Positions 48,264-56,520 of a stretch of 64,000 nucleotides of DNA are shown here, piece by piece. The DNA is from Leptolyngbya ohadii IS1. GTDB lineage: Bacteria > Cyanobacteriota > Cyanobacteriia > Elainellales > Elainellaceae. The first letter of the stretch is position 1. The number at the start of each line of letters is the position of its first letter. The position numbers were made by a program, and so were the translations under genes. Where the stretch lies: assembly GCF_002215035.1 (NCBI RefSeq), contig NZ_NKFP01000003.1, positions 12,437-76,436 on the forward strand, given 5' to 3'. The notes beneath the pieces are model-generated. The model saw nothing but the letters and a program-made list of their open reading frames with translations, was not told the origin of the DNA and searched no databases.

Positions 48264-48536
48264 ATGGCAAAGTCTGATGCAGGTTGCTACAGCTTGAACC
48301 GAGATGAACTGCTTCGTATCCGTGACCTGAAGCTGCTGACAAGCGATCGCGATTATGTCTTCTTTGCCCTCCAGCTTGATTTTCCTGGCAAACTGAACCC
48401 TAAGATTGACGTGAATTCTTTTTGCGATCGCTGGGAGCTAGACGAGGGCGATCTCTACAAAGCCCTGGGTGACTTGCGGAAGAAGGGCGTGGTCGTGTCG
48501 ATCGCCAGCCAGATCAGCCTTCAAATCACGTCATAG
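48264..48536 (+). CDS. Small winged-helix-like protein (90 aa)
   Basis: A compact protein with LLTSDRDYVFFALQLDF, DVNSFCDRWELDEGDLYKALGDLRKKGVV and a final strand-like SIASQISLQI. The pattern is that of small winged-helix DNA-binding proteins encoded near plasmid-like replication or regulatory loci in cyanobacteria, but I cannot name a family. The ATG has AGGAG ~11 nt upstream. Four of the five copies of the 43-bp palindrome flank it within 0.7 kb, so it could bind them (inference). Confidence 0.55.
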   Translation: MAKSDAGCYSLNRDELLRIRDLKLLTSDRDYVFFALQLDFPGKLNPKIDVNSFCDRWELDEGDLYKALGDLRKKGVVVSIASQISLQITS

Positions 48537-48610
48537 TCCGAATAGTGCAGTGACGATCGTTAAACTGTCACTCCTTCGTGATGCACCTGCTTCGTCAGCC
48601 AACTCGGTCT

Positions 48611-48667
48611 GATCAGCTTAGGGAATAAAACGACTCACAATCACTAAAAGTATTCCCTAAGCTGATC
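48611..48667. repeat. Palindromic repeat, copy 2, with extended arms
   Basis: The core is 48618-48660 (43 bp) with perfect TTAGGGAATA/TATTCCCTAA arms. A further 7 bp on each side pair perfectly (GATCAGC/GCTGATC), giving a 17-bp perfect inverted repeat. Confidence 0.9.
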
Positions 48668-48712
48668 GATGGATTTCTTGGGCTACAGGTGCTCCAGTTA
48701 TGCTGGCTGAAA

Positions 48713-48764
48713 ATGATTTAGGGAATAGTTAGGGGTTAAGTGCAGAAACCTTTCCCTAAATCAT
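48713..48764. repeat. Palindromic repeat, copy 3, with extended arms
   Basis: The core is 48718-48759 (42 bp). Outer bases ATGAT/ATCAT pair, so the outer arm differs from copy 2 but stays complementary. Confidence 0.85.
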
Positions 48765-48837
48765 GCTGTGTCTTCAAGCTCGAACCGCAGGACGTCCTGC
48801 GATCGCTAATTCTGGTGCTGAGGGAGATTTGGCAGGC

Positions 48838-48880
48838 TTAGGCTATAGTTAGCCCGCAAACTGGATTTTCTATTCCCTAA
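48838..48880. repeat. Palindromic repeat, copy 4 (degenerate left arm)
   Basis: The left arm is TTAGGCTATA, the right arm a perfect TATTCCCTAA; total 43 bp. The outer arms pair for only one base. Confidence 0.75.
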
Positions 48881-49048
48881 GTCATAGCAAGTGAGACGAC
48901 TGTTAGACGCCCCAATGCTGAAATCGCAGCAGCAGGGGCAGTAGCAGGAGGTATGGCTCAATAAAGGGTTTTAGCAGGACCGGTTGCCTCTCTACTGCGG
49001 TAGGCTTGCTTGAAGAAAACATGGGGTAGAGCAGGCAGTCCAGTCCGA

Positions 49049-49405
49049 TTACAACCCGAGTTCTAAACGCTTCTTCTGCGAAAAACCGGACGCGACCATT
49101 TGATGAGACTCAGCCAGATAGTACCGCAGTTCATCATCCGTGAGACCAGGATGATCGTACCGCTGAATCCATTTCAGCCCCCGTGAGGTAAGGTAAGGTG
49201 CCGGTCGCAGTCTGGGCATTTCTCGCAGCATCTCGTATGCCCCCTGCGAAGTCTTGAAAGTAATACCGGGTAATCCGTTATCGCTCCCACCACAGATAGC
49301 AAAAACCTTGCCACCGACTTTCCAGACGTCAGAGCCGCCCCACTGCACAACATGACTGGTGGCAAGTAAGCCACTACAGAATTCGTTAAATTCGTCTCGG
49401 GTCAT
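49049..49405 (-). CDS. MmcQ/YjbR family DNA-binding-like protein
   Basis: 118 residues with the MmcQ/YjbR (CyaY-like fold) pattern: N-terminal MTRDEFNEFCSGLLATSHVVQWGGSDVWKVGGKVFAI, central GITFKTSQGAYEMLREMP and a C-terminal PGLTDDELRYYLAESHQMV. Members are common stand-alone proteins of unclear role, possibly nucleic-acid binding. It lies between palindromic repeats and the catalase-like gene, on the same strand as the latter but with no tight coupling. Confidence 0.85.
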   Translation of the reverse strand: MTRDEFNEFCSGLLATSHVVQWGGSDVWKVGGKVFAICGGSDNGLPGITFKTSQGAYEMLREMPRLRPAPYLTSRGLKWIQRYDHPGLTDDELRYYLAESHQMVASGFSQKKRLELGL

Positions 49406-49538
49406 CGCAGTGCTTTGCTCAGGTCGCCGGAGAGAAGACGGCTCGAAGGTAATCCTCGATCGCGAGGATAGCGATCCTATCTTACCTGCCGAATGTCAGT
49501 CCTTGGGGGCAGCCCAAACTCTAGTTCAGAGTCGCTCT

Positions 49539-50636
49539 CTAATCCGGCATTTCCTCGATGCTTTGTGGTTCTTTCTTGGGCTGTTGGTTCATTGTATGAC
49601 GGTAACGACTGGATGCCTCATAGACTTCCTTGCGTAAACGCTGAATCGATCCCAGCGGCTGATGTTCTGCAATACAGTGCCAGGCGTTGAAGGACAAGAC
49701 ATCATCCACATACACCTGCCGGGCAGGGCTGTATGCTTCCTGCTTGGGAATTATAAGTTTGGCGATCGGCTGGTAAGGGCTTTCCCCTTCTGACCACTCG
49801 ATGGACGTATCCTCGATCGGCATCGTCTCCAGATTTGTGCAAAGCTGCACCCGCAGTTCATACTCGGCAGCCTGTTGCCGGAAAAACTCGACAATCAGGT
49901 CGCGCAGTACGGAAGCGTTCTGAGTGTCAATGCGTTTGCCAATGAGCGGCTGAAGGCTGGCAGAGGTGGGAGTAACACTCAACTTGGCAATATAATCGCC
50001 ATAGCGCAGGGCAGCAGAGGTATAGTACGTTTCCCCCAGAATGTGAGTTTCGGACTGGGTCAGACCCAATGCGCTGGGATAAAGGTTGATGCCCACTTTT
50101 TGAGTCATCGCATTGACGGTTCGAGCCGCTGTTCCGAATAGCTGTTGTGCCTCCTCTGGGGCACTGACTACAACCTTTTCCTGAAGCAACTGTTCCGGGA
50201 GAAAGCGAGCGATATTCCCCGATGGAAAAATTGGACTGTTGATCATCAGAAAGTCCTGGGTGAGGGCATCCGGCTCCAGCAGTTTCGGTTCTGGCACACC
50301 GATCACCTTGATTCCGATGCCCCGAAAGCAAGATAGACCATCGGGCAGGATGTCACCGGGAACGGTTGAGAAGCGAATCATCACTGGATATGTGCGGGGT
50401 TCGCAAAACAATCCCTGGGCGAGATGGACGGGCAAGTTGTCGTAAATCTTCAGTTCCCCCTTCAGTCCGCCATGACTTTTGGCATGAGCACCGCGCATGG
50501 CATGGCGATGCTTGTCGAACACTTTCTGCCCTTGTCGGGCGACGGAATCCAGAATTTCGCGAATCAGCCGCTCCTCGTCGGGTTGCTTGACTTCTACAGT
50601 TTGGGAGTAACGGATGTACGGTTTGGAGGTGAGCAT
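49539..50636 (-). CDS. Catalase-like heme protein
   Basis: 365 residues from MLTSKPYIRYS, the usual start for cyanobacterial relatives; the frame is open to 50711 and could start there. The catalase-core motif around the distal His (HRHAMRGAHAKSHGGLKGEL), then PVMIRFSTVPGDILPDGLSCFRGIGIKV and DFLMINSPIF, place it in the catalase superfamily. It is shorter than classic monofunctional catalases, and its C-terminal part lacks an obvious RxxxY heme-ligand motif. Activity may be peroxidase-like or toward another substrate. It probably handles peroxide or lipid peroxides. No operon partner. Confidence 0.82.
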   Translation of the reverse strand: MLTSKPYIRYSQTVEVKQPDEERLIREILDSVARQGQKVFDKHRHAMRGAHAKSHGGLKGELKIYDNLPVHLAQGLFCEPRTYPVMIRFSTVPGDILPDGLSCFRGIGIKVIGVPEPKLLEPDALTQDFLMINSPIFPSGNIARFLPEQLLQEKVVVSAPEEAQQLFGTAARTVNAMTQKVGINLYPSALGLTQSETHILGETYYTSAALRYGDYIAKLSVTPTSASLQPLIGKRIDTQNASVLRDLIVEFFRQQAAEYELRVQLCTNLETMPIEDTSIEWSEGESPYQPIAKLIIPKQEAYSPARQVYVDDVLSFNAWHCIAEHQPLGSIQRLRKEVYEASSRYRHTMNQQPKKEPQSIEEMPD

Positions 50637-50807
50637 GGAGCGATCGATTTTGTGGGAAATGAATTTATACAGCTGTAGTTTAAGGATTCGTCTCTGGCTG
50701 CTGTAGTTCATCCGACTTAAGGAGGAAATGACTCAGCAGGCAAAACGCTCTGGACGATCGCAGCAAATGGTTCAACCAAACATCTGTATCTTGGGAAAGT
50801 CCCCAAC

Positions 50808-50850
50808 TTAGGGAATACTAAGTCCTCGTACTCCAGTTGTTGTTCCCTAA
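50808..50850. repeat. 43-bp palindromic repeat, copy 5
   Basis: Arms TTAGGGAATA and TGTTCCCTAA; four of five outer base pairs match (CCAAC against GCTGG). It ends 17 bp before the start of the next gene, overlapping its expected 5' leader. Confidence 0.82.
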
Positions 50851-50867
50851 GCTGGAACAGTGGGAAA

Positions 50868-51197
50868 ATGCCCCGCCGAAGTAGACCCCAGCGGCTCATT
50901 CAGGAACTCCAGGACTGGCGCGACGAGGAATTGCAGGATCTCGCTGCCATGATTGCCGGGTTGCTGGAAGCTCGACAGCAGCAAACGCCAGACCCACCTC
51001 TTGAGCAGCGGGAAGACGGGACACCTCTGGGACGAAACGGCGGTCGAGGGCATATTGAACTGAAGATGATTCCGGACAGCAAGACGGGAAAGACGTATGG
51101 ACCCTATCGCTACCTGCGCTATTGGGGCACTACGAAGACCGGCAAAAAGGGACTGAAGAGCGTCTACTTAGGGAAAGGAAATCTGACCCATGAGTAG
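50868..51197 (+). CDS. Small DUF6788-like protein
   Basis: 109 residues: a helical N-terminus (RLIQELQDWRDEELQDLAAMIAGLLEARQQQ) and a basic C-terminal part (GRGHIELKMIPD, YGPYRYLRYWGT, LKSVYLGKG). The GPYRYLRYW...YLGKG pattern recalls small DUF6788-type proteins often found near mobile elements. A 43-bp palindrome lies directly upstream, which could shape its mRNA leader or regulate it. Function unknown. Confidence 0.55.
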   Translation: MPRRSRPQRLIQELQDWRDEELQDLAAMIAGLLEARQQQTPDPPLEQREDGTPLGRNGGRGHIELKMIPDSKTGKTYGPYRYLRYWGTTKTGKKGLKSVYLGKGNLTHE

Positions 51198-51304
51198 GGC
51201 AGCCACTCAAAGAGTAGAGGTGTTTACCCCTCTCATTAACTACATTGAGCCAGGGTCGTAGAGCCAAAACTAATGCACCGAGTGGTGAAGTTAAACGATC
51301 GGCT

Positions 51305-51781
51305 TCAGATGCTTTCCTGGAACTGAAGCAGCACGGTGAACTCGCCTTTGGCAATCTGCTTCAATTGTTCAGCAAGGTCTGGGTCAATCGGGTCATCAGG
51401 CAGTGTGGTGAGCAGCCATTGCGCGTAGAGCCGCACCCGAATAAACTGCTGGGCTTGTGTCCATTGTGCCAGCACATCCCACAAGTCCCGATTCCAACCC
51501 GGATGATACCAGTAGGTTTCTCCCGCTTCCAGCATTTGGGCGACTACATCCTGAAGCAGTTCGGTTTCAGCCCCGTACACTAGCTCGACAGGAAGATTGG
51601 GATTAAACCAGTCCTGCCACCCTCCCTCGTTCACATCCTGCCAGTATAGGAAGCTCTTGTCATAGCGTTCTCTGATCTGCATTGTGGCTGCCTCGAATCG
51701 ATCATGAAAAGCACTGCGCCCAAAAAGAATCCCCCAGCGACCGTAACTGGGAAGTGTGTAGCCGTTGTGAGCGTGTCGCAA
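51305..51781 (-). CDS. Hypothetical protein (up to 158 aa)
   Basis: Open frame rich in Trp and aromatic residues (GGWQDWFNPNLPVELVYG, GETYWYHPGWNRDLWDVLAQW) with a helical C-terminus. I do not recognise a family. The frame begins at a TTG; an internal ATG 33 codons later is the other candidate. There is no membrane segment or signal peptide. The amino-acid composition looks like a real protein, but the start is unsure and N-terminal truncation is possible. Confidence 0.5.
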   Translation of the reverse strand: MRHAHNGYTLPSYGRWGILFGRSAFHDRFEAATMQIRERYDKSFLYWQDVNEGGWQDWFNPNLPVELVYGAETELLQDVVAQMLEAGETYWYHPGWNRDLWDVLAQWTQAQQFIRVRLYAQWLLTTLPDDPIDPDLAEQLKQIAKGEFTVLLQFQESI

Positions 51782-52038
51782 TAGTACAATAGCACTACTA
51801 TTTCAGTCAATGAAAAACCTTCGATGTGAGATCTGTTGCTGCCGATCGCGACGGGGAGGAATTGTCGGGAAGTTGCGGATCTGATCGCAGTTCAGATTGA
51901 GGAAAAGTGTGGCTGCAATCCTGATACAGGTCAAGAATTGGATACAGTGTCAGTACCTCGTTGGAGATCCTATAACAGCACACCTAGAAAGAAGCTGAAG
52001 CAAACAGTACGATTACGTCGGTCTTCTGCCATTCATCT

Positions 52039-52629
52039 ATGTCGAATTCCACCTCCACTCGACGACTACCGCCAAAAACCAATCTACCCGGCTTCCTCTG
52101 GCAGGTGCAGGCGCTTTTCTGGATGCTAGAAATTCTGGAAAGTTGGCAGCGAGAATTTGGCGACATTTTTTGTCTACCCCACGATCGACACCTCTTTGTT
52201 TGCATTGCTAGTCCAACTGCTCTGGAGACGATCCTGAAGTTGCCGCCCTCCATAATGAGTAGCAGCCAGAGGGGTGGCATCTTTGAAGCGATTTTGGGAC
52301 CGAATGCCCTGATTACGCTAGAAGGAAGACCGCATCAGCAGCACCGCCGTTTGATGCTGCCCCCATTTCATGGCGGCGGGAATCGGCGCTGCATTGGCGC
52401 GGAGTTCGCTCAACTTCGGATGAAACTGGGTACCGCTGCTTTTTTGAATACGGTCGGGCTACAGCTTGACCCCACCTCCTTTGGGCAGAAGCCAATTAAA
52501 CCCGTCAGGTACGGCATGACAATGGCACCTCCACCTTCCTTAAAAGTGATCAAAGGTGATCCTCCAGACCGTTCACTTCAGCGGCTAGCTGAACCACCCA
52601 TTCATTCTACTGAGCAGGGCGATGGTTAG
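52039..52629 (+). pseudogene. Cytochrome P450 remnant with a large internal deletion
   Basis: The first ~110 residues are a P450 N-terminus (LPGFLWQVQALFWMLEILESWQREFGDIF; then GPNALITLEGRPHQQHRRLMLPPFHG, the C-helix region). This runs directly into the heme-thiolate loop (GGGNRRCIGAEFAQLRMKL) that normally lies ~300 residues further on. The I-helix and ExxR motif are missing, so the protein cannot fold as a P450. The junction PPFHGGGNRRC fits recombination between two short similar CCATTT(C)ATGGCGG-like stretches, keeping the frame. Confidence 0.85.
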
Positions 52630-53008
52630 AAGAATTGGATTCATCTACTCCGGATTCATGGCGCACTGGGGAGGTTGAAGTTGGGCTTTCCGCCTGCAAA
52701 GGAGTTGTATGAGCATCTATATCGGAATCGCTGGTTTGGGAATCCGGAGATGCGGTTAGCACTCGATAGGTTTGATACAGTGTTTGGTAGGAACGGGCAC
52801 AGGAGGCGATCGACCGTCTGGGCAGCAGAGGAACCTCATGGTCGCTTAGATCTCGCACCACACCATAACGCTCACAAGTTCTAATTTGATCTGCTCTTGC
52901 AGAGGGTACTACGGTAGTTAGAATGGTACTGACCGTGACTAAAGACAGCCCAGCCCAGGCAAGGGATATTTTGTGGAATTGACGAAACCAGCAATTAATA
53001 GCATTCAT
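52607..53008 (-). CDS. Small exported protein of unknown function (133 aa)
   Basis: Clear signal peptide (ISLAWAGLSLVTVSTILTTVVPSARA), then a ~105-residue mature part with Cys in IRTCERYG and SIASCARSY and a Ser/Thr-rich tail. GGAGC lies 6 nt before the ATG, which supports translation. Its 3' end overlaps the P450 remnant by 23 bp on the opposite strand. No family recognised. Confidence 0.6.
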   Translation of the reverse strand: MNAINCWFRQFHKISLAWAGLSLVTVSTILTTVVPSARADQIRTCERYGVVRDLSDHEVPLLPRRSIASCARSYQTLYQTYRVLTASPDSQTSDSDIDAHTTPLQAESPTSTSPVRHESGVDESNSSNHRPAQ

Positions 53009-53123
53009 AAACGCTCCATCTAAACAAATTACTGAATCTTGCCCTCCACTGCTCTATCGACCGTAAAAGCGATCGCTCACCCATAACAAATCTATTCGAG
53101 TTGTTCTAGCGTTACTAATTCGT

Positions 53124-53131
53124 ATTGCTGG
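53124..53131. repeat. IS256 target duplication, left copy
   Basis: ATTGCTGG, repeated at 54453-54460 on the other side of the element. Confidence 0.85.
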
Positions 53132-54452
53132 GAGACTGTAAATTAGATTGTGTCAAGGGAGAAAATAGATCTAATGCACTACTATCCCTAAGACACTCTG
53201 ATGATGAATATTCCTCCTGAAATATTGGATCAACTGCTCAAAGACTACCAGGGTCCCGAAGATCTGCTCGGCGAAGGCGGCATCCTCAAACAACTGACCA
53301 AAGCCCTAATAGAACGCTGCTTGGAAGGCGAAATGAAGACCCATATCGAGGAGCAACGGGCTGAAGCGGCTCCGGCTCTAGCCAAGAATCGCCGCAACGG
53401 ACACAGCAAGAAGACGATCAAGGGTGAATTTGGCGAGGCAGAAATTGCGGTTCCTCGTGACCGTGCTGGCGAATTTGAGCCGCAGATCGTCAAGAAGCAC
53501 CAGACTCGATTTGACGGCTTCGATTGACTTGATTGTGTCGTTGTACGCCAGGGGCATGACGGTCAGAGACATCCAGGCGCAACTGCAAGACCTCTACGGG
53601 GTGGAGGTGTCGGCTGGGTTGATTTCTAATGTCACCGATGCCGTCGAGGAAGAGCGCAAACTCTGGCAGAACCGTACCCTGGATTCGGTGTACCCGATTG
53701 TCTACTTCGATGCCCTGGTGGTCAAAGTCCGGCAAGATGGGCGAGTGATCAACAAAGCGGTTCACCTGGCGTTGGGGGTGAATCTAGCGGGGACGAAGGA
53801 GCTTCTGGGACTGTGGATCACCCCGAACGAGTCCGCCAAGTTCTGGCTCTCCGTCCTGACGGAGTTGCAAAACCGGGGCGTGAAGGACATCCTGATTGCC
53901 TGTGTCGATGGTCTAACAGGCTTCCCCGATGCGATTGAAGCGGTCTTTCCGAAAACCACTGTTCAGCTTTGTATTGTTCATCTAGTCAGAAATTCCCTGT
54001 CCTACGTCTCCTACAAAGACCGCAAAGCCGTTGCCGCTGATCTGCGCTTGATCTACACCAGCAGCACTGAAGCGGAGGCAGAACAACACCTGGTTGAGTT
54101 TGCCGAAACCTGGGACAAGCAGTACCCGACTATCAGTAAGTCCTGGATGACCCACTGGAGTCGCATCACGCCGTTCTTTGCCTTCTCAGACGAAATTCGC
54201 AAAGCGATCTACACCACCAACGCGATTGAGTCGATGAACATGACCCTCCGAAAAGTCCTCAAAAATCACCGGGCTTTCCCCACCGATGAGTCTGCGATGA
54301 AAGTGGTCTTCCTGGCAATCCACAATATTGCCAAGAAGTGGACCATGCCCATTAAGAATTGGAAGCCTGCTCTTAACCGTTTTGCCATTGAGTTTGGCGA
54401 TCGTCTTTCCCTATTAGTTTCTTATCCCTGACACAATCTATTTGACATACTC
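53132..54452 (+). mobile_element. IS256-family insertion sequence (1321 bp)
   Basis: Terminal inverted repeats of ~28-29 bp begin GAGACTGTAAATTAGATTGT on the left and, read inward, GAGTATGTCAAATAGATTGT on the right. An 8-bp direct duplication flanks it (53124-53131 and 54453-54460), as expected for this family. It carries one transposase gene with a single frameshift. Confidence 0.92.
53201..54431 (+). pseudogene. IS256-family transposase with a one-base frameshift
   Basis: The N-terminal part (MMNIPPEILDQLLKDYQG to KKHQTRFDGFD) stops at 53525-53527. The catalytic part continues in another frame (DLIVSLYARGMTVRDIQ onwards). Removing one T near 53525 restores FDGFDDLIVSLYARGM. DDE residues are visible: Asp in VYFDALVVKV, Asp in ACVDGLTGFP and Glu in TTNAIESMNM. 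The junction is not a homopolymer slippery run, so an inactivating mutation or a sequencing error is likelier than programmed frameshifting. Confidence 0.88.
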
Positions 54453-54460
54453 ATTGCTGG
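54453..54460. repeat. IS256 target duplication, right copy
   Basis: ATTGCTGG, identical to 53124-53131. Confidence 0.85.
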
Positions 54461-54647
54461 AGGATAATCGAGAGGAAATGCAATCTCCATTTACCCTGCC
54501 GCCGCAGCATAATGATCGATCCCTTGAAAATCGATATTTCCTTTTTGGGTGCATCATCCTTCATAAACGTTCAGACTTGATTTAATCCTAATTCTTCGAT
54601 TGATTCATCTGTCGATCGTTCAATCTGATCAAGTGGTCTTGCTCCTC

Positions 54648-55574
54648 CTACATCGGTTGTTCTTGCTTGTGTTCTGGTTCCTGCGGCAAAGGAATAAACT
54701 CCGTTTCCTTTGGAACTGAGTTAAACCGACCCTCCCGCCAATCCCGTTTTGCCTGCTCGATTCGTTCTAGGCGACTCGAAACAAAATTCCACCATTTATA
54801 GCGTTTCCCTACTGGCTCTCCACCAATAATGACGCAGCGAGCAGGGTGGTCATTTGTAGCTTCACCAGAATCGCGAGGTGCACTAATCACTACTGATGCG
54901 CCAGAGTTCAGCACTGCTAGCCGATGCTGAACCAAAGGAACTTGATCGAGCTGAAGCTCTCCTGTCACGCTATACACTGCCCGCTCACTATATTCACTCG
55001 GCAAGACAAACTGCGCTCCGGAACTGAGTTGAATATCCAGGTAGAGTATGGGTGAAAAAATCTGCACAGGGGAGGTGCGTCCATAAGCAGTTCCGGCAAT
55101 CAGGGTGAATGAAACCCCTGCCTCTTCCCATCTCGGCAAATCAGGGGCAGGATGATGCCGAAACCAGGGTTCTGTTTCTTCATGCTCATCGGGTAGCGCG
55201 ACCCAGGTTTGAATCCCGTGCAAAACAGATTCCTGATTCCGATCGTCCTCAGGCGACCGCTCGGAGTGAACAATGCCTCGCCCTGCCGTCATCCAGTTCA
55301 CAGCACCGGGATGAATCTCCTGCACGCTGCCAACACTATCACGGTGCAGCAAAACGCCCTCAAACAGATAAGTGACGGTTGCAAGATTAATGTGTGGGTG
55401 CGGTCTGACATCTACGCCTTTTCCCACTGGAAAGACCGCTGGACCCAAATGGTCAAAGAAGATAAAGGGGCCCACCAGCGTCAGTGCTTCAGACGGCAGA
55501 AGGCGACGGGCTTGAAATCCACCCAAATCCTGAACGTGCGGCTCAATCAAATGCTGAATCTTGTCCGGCATCAT
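54648..55574 (-). CDS. Pirin family protein
   Basis: About 308 residues starting MMPDKIQHLIEPHVQDLGGF; the frame is open further upstream. The first cupin half contains the metal-binding set typical of pirins: RPHPHINLATVTYLFEG, HRDSVGSVQEIHPG and GRGIVHSE. A second cupin-like half follows (AQFVLPSEYSERAVYSVTGE). Bacterial pirins bind Fe and some show quercetinase activity; role here unknown. Complete and apparently intact despite the surrounding gene debris. Confidence 0.88.
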   Translation of the reverse strand: MMPDKIQHLIEPHVQDLGGFQARRLLPSEALTLVGPFIFFDHLGPAVFPVGKGVDVRPHPHINLATVTYLFEGVLLHRDSVGSVQEIHPGAVNWMTAGRGIVHSERSPEDDRNQESVLHGIQTWVALPDEHEETEPWFRHHPAPDLPRWEEAGVSFTLIAGTAYGRTSPVQIFSPILYLDIQLSSGAQFVLPSEYSERAVYSVTGELQLDQVPLVQHRLAVLNSGASVVISAPRDSGEATNDHPARCVIIGGEPVGKRYKWWNFVSSRLERIEQAKRDWREGRFNSVPKETEFIPLPQEPEHKQEQPM

Positions 55575-55769
55575 AACGCGTTGCAGAGTGGCAATCAACA
55601 GTGCTAGAGCCAGTGTAAGCGGTGCTGGGCAAAATACTGAAGTATTCGACCCCACTGAGAGCCAACGAACAGTTCTTGGCGAGTGAGAGGTCTATCAAGA
55701 TCAAAGGCGTGGGAAGGATGCGGAAACAGTTACCCAGCTATTTCATCTGATCTTGCGTATCTTAAAAGA

Positions 55770-56006
55770 AGCCGCTGCTTGGTATGCGATATTGGAATGC
55801 CCGACCTGAACGGATATGGATTAATCCAGCAAATTCGATTACGTCCATCCGATCGCGGCGACACCATTCCGGCAATTGCGCTGACTGCCTACGCGGGAGA
55901 ATGGGATCAGCGAAAAGCGATCGAGTTAGGATTTCAGAAACATTTGAGCAAACCTGTGGAGCCAGAGGAGCTAATTGGGGCGATCGTCAATTTAGTGAGG
56001 CAGTAG
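55770..56006 (+). pseudogene. Receiver-domain fragment of a hybrid kinase or regulator
   Basis: The sequence CDIGMPDLNGYGLIQQIR ... IPAIALTAYAGEWDQRKA ... FQKHLSKPVEPEEL is the second half of a CheY-like receiver as found at the C-terminus of cyanobacterial hybrid kinases: phosphoacceptor Asp in VCDIGMP, Thr in ALTAY and Lys in LSKPVEP. The first 40-50 residues and everything upstream are missing. A nearby frame opening at 55683 gives no native N-terminus. Confidence 0.75.
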
Positions 56007-56097
56007 TCGATCATCGAGTCGTGTCTGTATTGCCCTTGTCGAAAAATGATTTTATTAAGAACGGTGCGCTGTTACCCTGTGAAAGGGGGAACGACAT

Positions 56098-56487
56098 TTA
56101 ACTCACCAATCCAGACCGCAGTGCCCGAACTGCTGCTTGCGTCCGATCGTCTACGCTCATTTTGCTCAAAACGTTGCGGACGTGGGTTTTGACTGTGCCA
56201 ACCGTGATGTAAAGCTGCTGGCTAATCTGCTCATTGCTGCATCCTTGAACAATAAGCTGCAAAACCTCAAGCTCGCGATCGGTTAGCTTGCAAGACGGAT
56301 GCTCATTCTCGGTTGATAAGCCGCGAATTTGAACTTTAGAGCCATCAGATCCGGAATTAGAGCTGGGGTGAGCACTCCGAGTTTGCTGCAAAATAAACTG
56401 GGCGATCGATGGATCAATCCAGGAGTTGAGAGTGTTTTTTCTCCCATTGATTCGCCAACGGTATCGAATCGTTGTCGACCCCCTGGC
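56098..56487 (-). pseudogene. LuxR/NarL-type regulator fragment (HTH part only)
   Basis: The GerE-type helix-turn-helix is complete: KLTDRELEVLQLIVQGCSNEQISQQLYITVGTVKTHVRNVLSKM. The linker upstream (SWIDPSIAQFILQQTRSA) is the usual one between receiver and HTH in NarL-type regulators, but the receiver is absent and the frame closes at 56488-56490. An internal start could still give a free DNA-binding domain of ~97 residues. Confidence 0.75.
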
Positions 56488-56520
56488 TCAGTCCCAGTTA
56501 AGCTCATTCAGCCACCCGCA

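Larger units (their letters stand above)
48537..49048. other. Non-coding stretch holding three palindromic repeats
   Basis: 512 bp without a supportable gene. It contains palindrome copies 2, 3 and 4 within 270 bp. Nothing else recognisable (no tRNA, no insertion sequence end). Confidence 0.7.

Noticed and set aside
48144-50850. The palindromes as integron attC sites or a CRISPR array.
   Set aside because: Arms lack the attC core (GTTRRRY/RYYYAAC), spacing between copies is irregular, there is no integrase, and no direct repeat-spacer pattern or Cas gene is present.
51165-51180. Left-arm-like CTTAGGGAAAGG as a sixth palindrome copy.
   Set aside because: Only half an arm, no right arm 43 bp away, and it lies within conserved coding sequence (YLGKG).
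51836-52129. Open frame starting LLPIATGRNCREVADLIAVQIEEK.
   Set aside because: TTG start, runs into the P450 remnant in another frame, and no family recognised; could be a fragment but is not supportable.
55683-55769. N-terminal extension of the receiver fragment.
   Set aside because: The residues do not match a receiver N-terminus (no acidic pocket); it is an accidental open stretch upstream of the remnant.
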